In this document: positions 16,755 to 25,406 of the stretch, one piece after another | Position numbering within the stretch: position 1 is the first letter of the stretch | How the letters are laid out: every line of letters begins with the position of its first letter | Source: an uncultured Prevotellaceae bacterium | Lineage (GTDB): Bacteria > Bacteroidota > Bacteroidia > Bacteroidales > Bacteroidaceae | Length of the DNA: 64,000 bases | Assembly (NCBI GenBank): GCA_900543815.1 | Contig: UQST01000012.1 | Location: forward strand, 1-64,000 | Direction: 5' to 3' | Translations under genes and position numbers: made by a program | Notes under the pieces: generated by a model | Seen by the model: only the letters and a program-made list of their open reading frames with translations | Databases searched by the model: none | What the model was told of the DNA's origin: nothing

Positions 16755-18257
16755 ATGAAACGAAGTAGTATATTCATTGCAATCTGGTTGCTTCTCATGC
16801 CTGTTACCGTAGTGGCAGACCGGGGTGATACAATTTGCTATGTTGTAAACTCGTTGAAGTACAGAGTGCTTGAATGGGACAGTAGCGTGAGCGTTTCTGA
16901 TGTGCATTATGGTGAGCGACTGCCAGTCTCTTCAGACGGGACGCTCCTCTTGCCTTCGGAAGTGACGCTTGCAGGGCGTACATTGCCTGTGAGTGCAATT
17001 GAAGATAATGCTTTTTATGGACATCCAGAATTGAAGCATTTGATTATTGGGGAGGGAATACTGGCTTTAGGGGAAAATGCCTTTCGGCAGTGTGTCAATT
17101 TGGAGAGCATACAGATTCCTTCAACGCTTATCATGCTTGACAAGTGGAGTTTCTTGGGTTGTTCGAGACTCAGAAAAATCATGGTGGCAGACGGAAACCC
17201 GAAATATGACTCCCGGGACAATTGCAATGCAATAATCAGTACTCACGATGACATGCTCATAAAGGGCTGTCAGACAACAAAGATACCTGCAAGTGTGACA
17301 GAAATAGGACCAACTGCTTTTTATGGTCAACAAAGCATAGCTAGCATAAGTATTCCCGAAGGAATAGAGCGGATATGTGCATGTGCCTTTAAGGAATGTG
17401 TAAACTTGGCAAGCGTCTCCTTGCCCCAGTCCTTGACCATAATAGACGATGCTGCGTTTTATGGATGTGCCAGTCTGACAGAACTGGGTATTCCCGAAAA
17501 TGTGTCAAAAATTGGGGAACGGGTTGTGTCCCTTTGTCATAATCTGAAAAAGATGACCGTTGCTCCTGCCAACAAGGTTTATGATTCAAGGGAAGGATGT
17601 AATGCCATTGTGGAAAAGGACAGGGATAGAATCATTGCTGCTTGTGGAAGTTCTACGATTCCAGAGGGTATAAGAAGCATTGCCTCTGGGGCTTTTTACG
17701 CAGTTTCTGTTACCGAGATATTTATTCCCAGAAGTGTGACAGAGATAGCGGATTTGGCTTTTTGGGGATGTGCAGACTGTGTCTCTATCAAGGTGGATGA
17801 AGACAATGCTGTGTTTGATTCCCGTGGGGATTGCAATGCCATCATAGAGTCTGCCACAGGAAAACTTGTGTTGGGCTGTCCAAGAACGGTTATAACGGAC
17901 AGAGTAAGGGAAATTGGGAATAGCGCATTTGCGAGAATCCCCTTGCCACATTGTATGAAAATTCCCGAGGGAGTGGAGACTATTGCTGATGGTGCCTTTG
18001 CACAGTGTGCAAATATGGAAATGCTTGTTTTACCAAAGTCTTTAAGAAAAATCGGAAGTCGGTCGTTCTGGTGTTGTATGGATTTACAGACCGTTATGGC
18101 AAATAGCTCCGAACTGTATATCGGTGATAATGCCTTCTCTTATATACCTAATCTATGTGTGGTAGATTTGCCTCAGAATGTGACCTTTGAGAGCAATATG
18201 GTGTTTTATGGTAGTCCATTTCAAAAGGTTTATGAGCAAATGTGTGAAAAACAATAA
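16755..18257 (+). CDS. BspA-type leucine-rich-repeat surface protein 1
   Basis: A 500-residue exported protein: signal peptide (1-21), a short N-terminal region (about 22-75), then repeated LRR_5/BspA-type units such as IEDNAFYGHPELKHLII and IPEGIERICACAFKECVNL. The LRR blocks are interrupted several times by a recurring insert of the form YDSRxNCNAII...GC. It ends VFYGSPFQKVYEQMCEKQ without an obvious type IX sorting domain or anchor. Such proteins are usually surface or secreted adhesion/binding proteins; ligand unknown. Base composition is noticeably AT-richer than the flanking genes, suggesting separate ancestry. It is the first of a tandem pair. Confidence 0.85.
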   Translation: MKRSSIFIAIWLLLMPVTVVADRGDTICYVVNSLKYRVLEWDSSVSVSDVHYGERLPVSSDGTLLLPSEVTLAGRTLPVSAIEDNAFYGHPELKHLIIGEGILALGENAFRQCVNLESIQIPSTLIMLDKWSFLGCSRLRKIMVADGNPKYDSRDNCNAIISTHDDMLIKGCQTTKIPASVTEIGPTAFYGQQSIASISIPEGIERICACAFKECVNLASVSLPQSLTIIDDAAFYGCASLTELGIPENVSKIGERVVSLCHNLKKMTVAPANKVYDSREGCNAIVEKDRDRIIAACGSSTIPEGIRSIASGAFYAVSVTEIFIPRSVTEIADLAFWGCADCVSIKVDEDNAVFDSRGDCNAIIESATGKLVLGCPRTVITDRVREIGNSAFARIPLPHCMKIPEGVETIADGAFAQCANMEMLVLPKSLRKIGSRSFWCCMDLQTVMANSSELYIGDNAFSYIPNLCVVDLPQNVTFESNMVFYGSPFQKVYEQMCEKQ

Positions 18258-18396
18258 TCCTATATGGAGACGGATACATTATCCCGCTTTGGCGGTCTGC
18301 CTTGGTACGGTCTTCATGGCTCCCCCGCAACATAGGGAACAGGGGAACTTTATATGTATTGCGTAAAGTGGGCTTTTAATTCGAAGGTATTGATTT

Positions 18397-19896
18397 ATGA
18401 GAAATAGGTTCGCCCTTTTGGCTGTTTTTCTTTCCCTGTTTTTCTTGCATGTCTTAGGGGTGAATAGGATATACTTTATCAAGGATTCCTTGAAGTTTGC
18501 TCTGTGGGAAGGTGATTCAAGCGTCGTTGTTATGGATGTGTCTCCTGCAGTGCGCCTGCCGGTAAGCGGTGATAGCACGCTGATTATACCAGCTTCTGTG
18601 ACTTTAGAGGGGCGCGATTATCGTGTGGAAGGAGTGGAAGAGTATGCGTTTTGCAATCATCCCGAAGTTCGGCATTTGATTGTGAGTGAGGGTGTGTGGA
18701 GTATTAGAGGATATGCCTTTCAGCGGTGTCTTAACTTGGAGAGCGTTCATCTGCCAGTATCGTTGGGGTTTATAGAGCCGACATCATTTGCTTACTGTCC
18801 GAAATTGAAAAATGTCATTGCTGATGATGGAAACGACATGTATGATTCGCGTGAAGATTGTAATGCGGTCATAGAAAAGATTAATAAGACTCTGTTGCTT
18901 GGATGTAGATGTACGCAAATGCCCGATGGAGTGACCACCATAGGGCAATGTGCTTATCTTGGGCGGCTGGATATAGACTCCCTTGTCATCCCTGAAGGGG
19001 TGGAAGCTATTGAGGGTGCGGCATTCTGTGACTGTGTCGGGTTGAAGTACGTGGCTCTGCCCAAGTCTCTGAAGAGCATTGGCAAGATGGCGTTCTATGG
19101 CTGTACAAGTCTGGAGGGCATTTTCATTCCTGCTGGTGTAAACAGTATTGGTGAGAATGCGTTTGGTAGATGTCATGCCCTTAAGAGCCTTGTTGTGTCT
19201 TCTGACAATCAGAGATTCGACTCCAGGGACAATTGCAATGCCATTGTCAGTACTGCCAACGATAGTCTGGTACAGGGATGTGGAGCATCCAGAATAGTTG
19301 AAGGAGTAAAGAGCATTGGGGAGAAAGCTTTCTGGGGCGCTTCCTTGACCAAGATTCAAATTCCCAGTACGGTGACGGCGATTGGACCAGGTGCCTTCGG
19401 TCATTGCCGTTTCTGTACCTCAATAGAGGTGTCGGCGTACAACAAAATCTACAACTCGTATGGAGACTGCAATGCTATCCTTGAGACAGCAACGGGAAAG
19501 CTTGTCAAGGGATGTGGCTTGACCCGCATACCGAAAGAAGCGAGGGAGATAGGGGAATATGCATTCTCGGGTATGTGTATGCCATCCAATTTCATAGTTC
19601 CCGAAGGGGTGCATACCATTTGTCATTGTGCTTTCACTGACTGTGATTTTGAAAGCGTGAAACTGCCCAGTACACTTCGGGTGATTGGAGAGAATGCATT
19701 CTCTTCCTGTCAAAAGTTGGGTGTTGTAGATATCGATAGCCCTGAACTTCACGTTGGACGTGATGCTTTCCGCTTCTGTTATTCTTTAGAAAGCGTTCGT
19801 TTGCCTCTGAAGGTTACGTTCGAGACAAATACAGTGTTTGAGTATAGCCCTTTCCAGAAAGTTTATGAAGGGTTGTATGGCCCTGTGGAAATGTAG
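18397..19896 (+). CDS. BspA-type leucine-rich-repeat surface protein 2
   Basis: A 499-residue paralogue of the preceding gene with the same plan throughout: signal peptide (1-21), the N-terminal segment (KDSLKFALWEGDSSVVVMDV versus YVVNSLKYRVLEWDSSVSV), LRR_5 units, the YDSRxxCNAII-type inserts and the ending SPFQKVYEGLYG. Collinearity over full length indicates a tandem gene duplication followed by divergence. The gap to the first copy is 139 bases and holds nothing recognisable; the two may be co-transcribed. Composition is again AT-rich relative to neighbours. A bidirectional terminator follows. Confidence 0.85.
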   Translation: MRNRFALLAVFLSLFFLHVLGVNRIYFIKDSLKFALWEGDSSVVVMDVSPAVRLPVSGDSTLIIPASVTLEGRDYRVEGVEEYAFCNHPEVRHLIVSEGVWSIRGYAFQRCLNLESVHLPVSLGFIEPTSFAYCPKLKNVIADDGNDMYDSREDCNAVIEKINKTLLLGCRCTQMPDGVTTIGQCAYLGRLDIDSLVIPEGVEAIEGAAFCDCVGLKYVALPKSLKSIGKMAFYGCTSLEGIFIPAGVNSIGENAFGRCHALKSLVVSSDNQRFDSRDNCNAIVSTANDSLVQGCGASRIVEGVKSIGEKAFWGASLTKIQIPSTVTAIGPGAFGHCRFCTSIEVSAYNKIYNSYGDCNAILETATGKLVKGCGLTRIPKEAREIGEYAFSGMCMPSNFIVPEGVHTICHCAFTDCDFESVKLPSTLRVIGENAFSSCQKLGVVDIDSPELHVGRDAFRFCYSLESVRLPLKVTFETNTVFEYSPFQKVYEGLYGPVEM

Positions 19897-19951
19897 TGGG
19901 AATGAATAGAAATCCGACGTCAAGTAAAAGTCAATGGGGAGAGAAAAAAGA

Positions 19952-19986
19952 GAAGCACGCCTGAGGCAAATGCCGAGGCGTGCTTC
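19952..19986. terminator. Bidirectional terminator between LRR pair and rubrerythrin
   Basis: Perfect 11-bp stem GAAGCACGCCT / AGGCGTGCTTC. The plus side is followed by TGGTTGTTTT and the minus side by TCTTTTTTCTC, so it can end both convergent transcripts. Confidence 0.88.
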
Positions 19987-20025
19987 TGGTTGTTTTGCAG
20001 GTGGCTCTTGTTGCCAAGAGACTGT

Positions 20026-20595
20026 TTACTTCTTGAAGAAGCGGTTGAAAAGGCCCTGGAAGCCAGCACCATGACGTGCCTCGTCCTTAGCCATCTCATG
20101 TACGGTATCGTGGATAGCATCGAGGTTGAGAGCCTTTGCCTTCTTGGCAATCTCCATCTTGCCTGCGCAAGCACCTTCCTCTGCCATCATGCGCTTCTCC
20201 ACGTTGGTCTTGGTATCCCATACCACTTCGCCCAGCAGTTCAGCAAACTTGGCAGCGTGCTCAGCCTCCTCCAGAGCGTAGCGCTTGAAGGCTTCTGCCA
20301 CCTCGGGATATCCCTCACGGTCGGCCTGACGGCTCATTGCCAGATACATGCCTACCTCGGTGCACTCGCCCACAAAGTGGTCGTGCAGTCCCTGCAAGAT
20401 GAACTTGCCGTCCTCGGTATCGGGGATATTCTTGGCCACACCCAGTTCGTGCTCGGTGACAAACTGCAGTCCCTTGCTCTCGTCCATCAGCTTGAACTTG
20501 GAACCGGGAACGTGACACTGTGGACACTCGGCGGGAGGATTCTCGCCCTCATAAACATACCCACACACGGGGCAAACCCATTTCTTTGTAGCCAT
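20026..20595 (-). CDS. Reverse rubrerythrin (peroxide reductase)
   Basis: A 189-residue diiron protein that reduces hydrogen peroxide in anaerobes. Unlike classical rubrerythrin, the rubredoxin-type iron site comes first (Cys8, Cys11, Cys24, Cys27 in CPVCGY...CPQC) and the ferritin-like four-helix domain second, with ExxH-type ligand motifs EEAEH and DEARH. This domain order defines the reverse rubrerythrins. The start at 20595 (MATKKW) is chosen because the upstream open frame to 20703 runs into the promoter. The phenotype would be oxidative-stress defence, consistent with a strict anaerobe. Confidence 0.93.
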   Translation of the reverse strand: MATKKWVCPVCGYVYEGENPPAECPQCHVPGSKFKLMDESKGLQFVTEHELGVAKNIPDTEDGKFILQGLHDHFVGECTEVGMYLAMSRQADREGYPEVAEAFKRYALEEAEHAAKFAELLGEVVWDTKTNVEKRMMAEEGACAGKMEIAKKAKALNLDAIHDTVHEMAKDEARHGAGFQGLFNRFFKK

Positions 20596-20674
20596 AATAG
20601 TATATTTTTTTGGTTGGTGTAGTTTCCTCTTTTTCTCGCACCCCGCTGGATGCGTTCTGAGGTTTATCTGTGGG

Positions 20675-20703
20675 CAAAGGTATAGGCTTTTGTCGAATAG
20701 CAA
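20675..20703 (-). promoter_or_regulatory. Promoter of the rubrerythrin gene
   Basis: Minus strand: -33 TTG at 20703-20701, 18-base spacer, -7 TACCTTTG at 20682-20675. Predicts a 5' leader of about 70 bases. Confidence 0.7.
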
Positions 20704-20792
20704 GCACGAGCGAGAATGTTTTTTTTCAATCCTGCCGAAATTGACATTCGTTATGCCGATATGCTCCAGCCAAGAGGCTGTCTGGAGGCTTT

Positions 20793-21323
20793 TTACTCGT
20801 AGATTTCTATCTCGGACAGCTGTATGCGTGTGCCCGCAGCCATTCGTGTGAACTCAAACTTATAGTAGCGCCAGGGCTGGCAGCCCTTGATGCGGAACAT
20901 GTAGGTATGCTCGTTCTGGTCGTCCAGCTTTCTGCTGTATTTCACTTGCTCCACCTGCTTCCACTCCTTGCGGTCGTTGCTCCCGTATATGTTCCATGCT
21001 ATGGGATTGCGTGAGGGGTAGTTGTGGGTGTCGTCAGCCGTTACCAGCGCGTAGGCTTTCATTGCTGTGGGCTTTGCGGCATCCAGCATCACGTGGTAGG
21101 GCAGTTCGTCGGGAGCGTCCAGGCACCATTTTGTCCACTTGTTCCCATCTGCCACCATGGCGGTTCCTTCAGTGCCAGAGGCGGCAGTTCCTCCGGCAAA
21201 GGTAGTCTTCACAATAGACACCTTCTCCTCTTCCTTTCCCTCTCTCGTTACGGCCATCAGCCCTGCGGCTGTGGTGGCCAGCGTCATCGCTACGGTGAGC
21301 AGACGCATGTTCAAAGTCTTCAT
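20793..21323 (-). CDS. Secreted discoidin (F5/8 type C)-like domain protein
   Basis: About 176 residues from MKTLNMRLL, with a signal peptide ending near MAVT. The body resembles a single galactose-binding-like/F5/8C beta-sandwich: the sequence around WTKWCLDAPDELPYHVMLD, a PIAWNIYGSNDRKEW strand pair (typical F5/8C 'P..W.l.gSnDg..W' pattern) and the final YYKFEF...IQLSEIEIYE. No catalytic domain is attached, so it is probably a stand-alone carbohydrate- or surface-binding protein. The upstream open frame to 21389 is not needed. A -7 box lies at 21360-21367. Confidence 0.72.
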   Translation of the reverse strand: MKTLNMRLLTVAMTLATTAAGLMAVTREGKEEEKVSIVKTTFAGGTAASGTEGTAMVADGNKWTKWCLDAPDELPYHVMLDAAKPTAMKAYALVTADDTHNYPSRNPIAWNIYGSNDRKEWKQVEQVKYSRKLDDQNEHTYMFRIKGCQPWRYYKFEFTRMAAGTRIQLSEIEIYE

Positions 21324-21359
21324 GTCGTAATCTTTGGATATGGTTGGGTTATCTATCTG

Positions 21360-21367
21360 CAAATTTA
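21360..21367 (-). promoter_or_regulatory. Putative -7 box of the discoidin-like gene
   Basis: Minus-strand TAAATTTG about 40 bases before the chosen start; no -33 at standard spacing. Confidence 0.5.
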
Positions 21368-21412
21368 TGACATTTATTCCAATTGGCATGCCTGTTGTGT
21401 CTGCTCTCTCTG

Positions 21413-21452
21413 TAAAAATGCCAGGCAGGGGCAGATGACTGCTCCTGCCTGG
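21413..21452 (-). terminator. Rho-independent terminator after the TonB receptor
   Basis: 14-bp stem CCAGGCAGGAGCAG / CTGCCCCTGCCTGG (one G-T pair), four-base loop, then ATTTTT on the minus strand, 7 bases past the receptor stop. Confidence 0.87.
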
Positions 21453-21458
21453 CCTGTT

Positions 21459-23699
21459 CTATAGCTTTTGTGCGCACAGGCGTAGGGGCACCACCAGTCT
21501 TATGCTGAAGTTTCGCCCCATATTGTACACACCCATGCGTCCTGTGGCCTGGTTCACATCGAGATATTTCAATCGGCTCAGATGATTCTGGTATGCGCGG
21601 TTGGTGAGATTGTCTCCTGAGAGGTAGATAGACAGGATGCGCCTGCCCTTGCAGCGTATGTCGGTACCCGCTTGCAGATTGAGCAGAGTGTAGGCAGGCG
21701 TGGCTGTTTCGGTGCCGTTGGCTGCCAAGAAATGGTCCTGGCGCATGTTGCAGTCGATTTGCAACTTCAGAAAGAGATGGTCAAAAGTGCGTCCGTTGCA
21801 GATGAACTCATATCTCACATCCGAAATCCAACGTGGTGCGGGGATGAAGGGAAGGTTTCTTGAGTCTCTGGACTGGTGCAATTGTCGGGCATTGACATAG
21901 CTCATGCTGTTGCCGAAATGCAGATGATGTGTGGGATGCACATCCACTCGTGCTTCACCGCCCCACAGTCGTGCATTGCCCGCGGTAAACTGATACACCG
22001 GCATCTGCTCGCTGCTCACCACCGGTTGCCCGTCTTCGTCGGCCTTACGGGCACTGTAGATGTAGCGGTTGATGCGGTTGGCAAACAGAGTGAGTTCTGC
22101 TGACACAATGCTGGAAGTGTAGCTCAATCCCAGATCGAACTGCCAACTGTTCTCGGCCTTTAACCCCTTGTTGCCCAGTTCGTAGCGTTGTGTCCCTTCA
22201 TGCACTCCGTTTGACGACAGCTCGCTTATGTTAGGGGCACGGAATCCACGGGCTATGTTTGCCTTGATGCTTAGGTCTGGCAGTATCTCATAAGCCATGC
22301 CCAGGCTGCCTGTCACACCGCTGAAGTTCCGTTTGAAAGCCTCAAATCGGGTAATCATATTGCCTTCTTCCTCCTCGGTGAGCGCCTTGCTGCAGAGATG
22401 ACGATGGTCATATCTGATGCCGCCACTCATGTTCAGGTGTCCTATCTCCTTGCTCACAGTGGCGAAGAGGCCGTAGTCAAAGAGTCTGTAAGCTGGAATC
22501 AGAAACTCCGTACCGCGGTTGGCCGACTCCTGCCACATGCCGTTGATGCCCGAGGAGAACTTCCACCCGCTCATATCCCCCGACAGATAATGCAGGTTAT
22601 AGTTGATGGTGTGAAGCAGGAAGTCCAGTCCGCACTCCTTGGGATTTTCTTCCTCTTCATATTCCTGGCGGCTGTTCCTCTGATAGCCAAGCAACAGGTT
22701 GACCTTCCCATCACCCATGTGCCACGAATTGTCGGCCACAGCCTTGTAATGATAAATCTCTTGGTAAGGCATCGGTCTTCCGTATCCCTTCCTCTGGTAG
22801 CCGTCGGGAACGAGCAACAGGCCCGTCACCTCATCCCGTTCACCTTCTATGATGCCTGGAGTGAGATGGAAGAGGCTAAGTGTCAAGTGCGAATAGCCTC
22901 TGCGGTAATTGCGTCCGATGAGTTGGGAGAAAGCCTGCTGGCGAAAGGCTGAACCATATACATAGCCGTCGTACCTGTTTTTGTAGGCATGGGCAAATCC
23001 GCCGCTGTAGCGAGTGTCCCACACTGTGTGATGCCTGTTGCCTGCAAAGTTTACCGAGTAGTCGGCCATTCCGTTGTTGGTCTGGTAGCCAGTGGAGAGG
23101 CTGGCGCGCATTTCCCCTTGGGGAACAACAGGATTTCTGCGAAATACGATGACGCCTGCCATCGCATCCGAACCATACATCAAACTGGCTGGCCCCTTGA
23201 TGATTTCCGCAGAATGCACCGCTGCCGGGTCTATCTCAATTCCGTGCTCGTCGCCCCACTGCTGTCCTTCCTGTCTGATGCCATCGTTTACCACCACCAC
23301 ACGATTGTAGCCCAGTCCGCGTATGACAGGCTTCGATATGCTGCTGCCAGTGGTTATCTGTGACACTCCTGGCTGCTTGGAAATGGCGTCGATGATGTTT
23401 GTAGAAGCTTGCGACTCCAGTTGCCTTTCCCCGACAAACGATATCGGGGCGGGCGACTGGCGCAACTTCTGGCTGCCAGTGAGCCCGTTCACCACTATCT
23501 CGTTGAGCTTCACTGTGGTCTCTGTTATGGGCTGATGTCTGACGGTGTCCTTCTTGCCTTGTCTGATGGAGTCGGCTCCTACACACTCTCCTGTGGTCTC
23601 TGTGCCTCTCAGTGATGCTTTGTGATGAGCGTTCCAGGCACGTACTGATGCTGGCATACACAGGTTTGCCAGCAATATCATTCCTAATATTGTTTTCAT
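21459..23699 (-). CDS. TonB-dependent outer-membrane receptor (metal-type)
   Basis: A 746-residue outer-membrane active-transport receptor: signal peptide (1-21), an extended segment, TonB box-like TVKLNEIVVNG, plug domain (about 75-190; PVIRGLGYNRVVVVNDGIRQEG and GPASLMYGSDAMAGVI) and a 22-stranded barrel. It lacks the carboxypeptidase-regulatory domain of SusC-type receptors and resembles siderophore/metal receptors, with the QQWGDEHGIEID loop seen in putative copper/zinc receptors. The barrel's usual aromatic C-terminus is replaced by a short tail (LCAQKL). The Cys/His-rich small gene upstream supports a transition-metal substrate; that is inference. Confidence 0.85.
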   Translation of the reverse strand: MKTILGMILLANLCMPASVRAWNAHHKASLRGTETTGECVGADSIRQGKKDTVRHQPITETTVKLNEIVVNGLTGSQKLRQSPAPISFVGERQLESQASTNIIDAISKQPGVSQITTGSSISKPVIRGLGYNRVVVVNDGIRQEGQQWGDEHGIEIDPAAVHSAEIIKGPASLMYGSDAMAGVIVFRRNPVVPQGEMRASLSTGYQTNNGMADYSVNFAGNRHHTVWDTRYSGGFAHAYKNRYDGYVYGSAFRQQAFSQLIGRNYRRGYSHLTLSLFHLTPGIIEGERDEVTGLLLVPDGYQRKGYGRPMPYQEIYHYKAVADNSWHMGDGKVNLLLGYQRNSRQEYEEEENPKECGLDFLLHTINYNLHYLSGDMSGWKFSSGINGMWQESANRGTEFLIPAYRLFDYGLFATVSKEIGHLNMSGGIRYDHRHLCSKALTEEEEGNMITRFEAFKRNFSGVTGSLGMAYEILPDLSIKANIARGFRAPNISELSSNGVHEGTQRYELGNKGLKAENSWQFDLGLSYTSSIVSAELTLFANRINRYIYSARKADEDGQPVVSSEQMPVYQFTAGNARLWGGEARVDVHPTHHLHFGNSMSYVNARQLHQSRDSRNLPFIPAPRWISDVRYEFICNGRTFDHLFLKLQIDCNMRQDHFLAANGTETATPAYTLLNLQAGTDIRCKGRRILSIYLSGDNLTNRAYQNHLSRLKYLDVNQATGRMGVYNMGRNFSIRLVVPLRLCAQKL

Positions 23700-23808
23700 T
23701 GAAAATGCTATTCCTTATATGTATATGTGATAGAATACACAGTCTGGGCATCTGCAGCCGTATGTTTGGTGCGGCCAGATGCCAGACGTTTGCCCATTGA
23801 TGGGTGGC

Positions 23809-24174
23809 TTATATATATAAGGAGTAGGGTGGAGCGCGGCAGGATTTCACATCCAGCGCCCTCTGTGTGCATTGCAGGCAGAGCAGGATGTGTGTGATAG
23901 GGCGATGCTCGACTGCAGCTGTCCATGTGAGCAGTGTGGGCACTGTGTATGTGATGCTCTGCATCTGGCACAGCACACACTCGTGCATCGCGTTTTGCTG
24001 GGGCAGGAAGTGCCCGTCGGGGTGGGCATGCTGTGTGCATTCCTGGCAATAGAAGGCAGGCTCGTCCTGTCCCGCATCACCCAGATGGTGAAGCGGGATG
24101 GCTATTGTCATTGGCAGATAAACCAATAGCAACAGCCACGCCTTCCAGTACCTTTTGCGTTCTGCCCTTTTCAT
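23809..24174 (-). CDS. Small Cys/His-rich exported or membrane protein (DUF2946-like)
   Basis: A 121-residue protein with one N-terminal hydrophobic segment (about 12-26) and clustered potential metal ligands: His29/His30, CQECTQHAHPDGH, HECVLCQMQ and a late CLQC. It ends in a CRAPP-type segment, similar to the small DUF2946-like proteins that accompany metal-responsive TonB receptors. It is 109 bases upstream of such a receptor on the same strand, and 6 bases after the HAD gene. I infer a periplasmic metal-binding or sensing accessory; no enzymatic domain is visible. Confidence 0.65.
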   Translation of the reverse strand: MKRAERKRYWKAWLLLLVYLPMTIAIPLHHLGDAGQDEPAFYCQECTQHAHPDGHFLPQQNAMHECVLCQMQSITYTVPTLLTWTAAVEHRPITHILLCLQCTQRALDVKSCRAPPYSLYI

Positions 24175-24180
24175 TCGGTC

Positions 24181-24786
24181 TTATATGATGTGCTCCACGT
24201 GGAAGCCAAGCTTCTGCGCGGCGGCCAGATTCTCCTCGCGGTCATCCAGGAAGAGGCATTCTTCGGCCTTCAGACCATAGCGCGAGAGCAGTATCTGGTA
24301 GAATCGTGGGTCGGGTTTCTTTACCTTCTCGATGCCCGAAACCACTATGCCGTCGAGCAGTTGCAGGAAGTCGAATCGCTCCAGAGCGTAATGGAAGGTC
24401 TCGGCGGGCCAGTTGGTCAGGCCGTAGAGGCGGTATCCCTCCCTTTTGTATTGCTTCAGCCGTGCCACATTCTTCTCTATGCATCCGCCCAGACAGTCGG
24501 GAAAATGGTCGTAGTAGCAGTCTATGGCCTCCGAGAATTCGGGGTGAAGGCTCTTGGCCTCGGCTACAGCTTCGGCAATGGAGCGTCCGGCATCCTGCTT
24601 CTCATTCCACTCCGGGCTGCACACATGGCTGAGGAAATACTCCATGCGCTCGTCATCATTGAAGTACGAACGGAAGAAATATCTTGGATTCCAGTCGATG
24701 AGCACACCTCCGAAGTCAAATACGATGTTCTTGATGGTGCTCATGTCCAGCGCCTGTGGTGCTGTGTTTGTCTGCTTGTTCTCCAT
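24181..24786 (-). CDS. HAD-superfamily phosphatase (subfamily IA, YihX-like)
   Basis: A cytoplasmic hydrolase of about 200 residues. Motif I reads VFDFGGVLIDWN (FDFGGV in place of DxDGT, as in the YihX/epoxide-hydrolase-like branch), motif II is GLTNW, motif III Lys lies in GIEKVKKPDP, and motif IV is FLDDREENL. The small alpha-helical cap lies between residues 30 and 100. Substrate is probably a sugar phosphate but is not determined. The start is uncertain: the open frame begins at 24819 inside the end of crcB; MENKQ at 24786 and MSTIKN at 24744 are alternatives. Likely co-transcribed with crcB. Confidence 0.85.
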   Translation of the reverse strand: MENKQTNTAPQALDMSTIKNIVFDFGGVLIDWNPRYFFRSYFNDDERMEYFLSHVCSPEWNEKQDAGRSIAEAVAEAKSLHPEFSEAIDCYYDHFPDCLGGCIEKNVARLKQYKREGYRLYGLTNWPAETFHYALERFDFLQLLDGIVVSGIEKVKKPDPRFYQILLSRYGLKAEECLFLDDREENLAAAQKLGFHVEHII

Positions 24787-24809
24787 TGTCTTGTTCTTCT
24801 TGGATTGGT

Positions 24810-25166
24810 TTACATACATTTATATCCCAGTGCGGCGGCACACAACCCCAGTACGAGGCTGCCACCGGCATAGAGTGCGAGGGGAAGCAGCTGGCCTGTG
24901 CGCAACATCAGCAGGCTCTCGTTGGTGAAGGTGGAAAAGGTGGTGAAGCCTCCGCAGAAGCCCGTCATCAGCAGCATACGCACCATCTCGCTGCCAGGTG
25001 CCATTCTGCTGAGCCATCCCAGCAGGAAACAACCGCCCACGTTGGCTATCAGTGTGCCTGCCGGCCATGATGTGCAGGGTACCTGAGAGACTGCCCATCG
25101 GCACATGCCTCCCAGTCCCGAACCTATGAATACGGCAATCAACTTGCCCCACATGCTTGCTTCCAT
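24810..25166 (-). CDS. crcB: Fluoride channel CrcB/FluC
   Basis: Dual-topology inner-membrane channel that expels fluoride. About 118 residues with four hydrophobic segments, GGMCRW in the first, GTLIANVGGCFLLG in the second, and the hallmark GFCGGFTTFSTFTNES loop carrying the pore phenylalanines and Na+-site residues. The open frame reaches 25193; MEASMWGK at 25166 gives the normal length. The gene overlaps or abuts the HAD phosphatase reading frame. I looked for the crcB (fluoride) riboswitch in the roughly 150 bases upstream and did not find its conserved segments. Confidence 0.93.
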   Translation of the reverse strand: MEASMWGKLIAVFIGSGLGGMCRWAVSQVPCTSWPAGTLIANVGGCFLLGWLSRMAPGSEMVRMLLMTGFCGGFTTFSTFTNESLLMLRTGQLLPLALYAGGSLVLGLCAAALGYKCM

Positions 25167-25215
25167 AATCCTCTGTATCTGTCGAAGCCGCATCTCAGGC
25201 GGACTTACACAGCCG

Positions 25216-25223
25216 CAAAGGTA
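25216..25223 (-). promoter_or_regulatory. Putative -7 box of crcB
   Basis: Minus-strand TACCTTTG, about 50 bases before the chosen start; no TTG at the expected -33 spacing. Confidence 0.5.
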
Positions 25224-25377
25224 CGAAATTCCGCAGGCATGAGAGCGGCATTCCGCGCTTTCTTTTTCTTTCCTTACTTATTGTTACGGGAATGTATTGT
25301 AGGTAACAATGTGTAAGGAGGTGAGGAGTGTGGGAAATATTTTATTGAGAAGAGGGGTGGTATAATGAATAAAGTAG

Positions 25378-25385
25378 TAACTTTG
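25378..25385 (+). promoter_or_regulatory. Putative -7 box of the PH-domain gene
   Basis: TAACTTTG, placed so that the RNA would start near 25392. This rules against the earliest in-frame ATG (25365) and supports a start at 25407. Confidence 0.55.
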
Positions 25386-25406
25386 TACTTTATCAAACCA
25401 ATAAAA

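Noticed and set aside
25167..25320. Fluoride riboswitch upstream of crcB
   Set aside because: I could not find the conserved segments of the crcB motif; only a promoter box is convincing.
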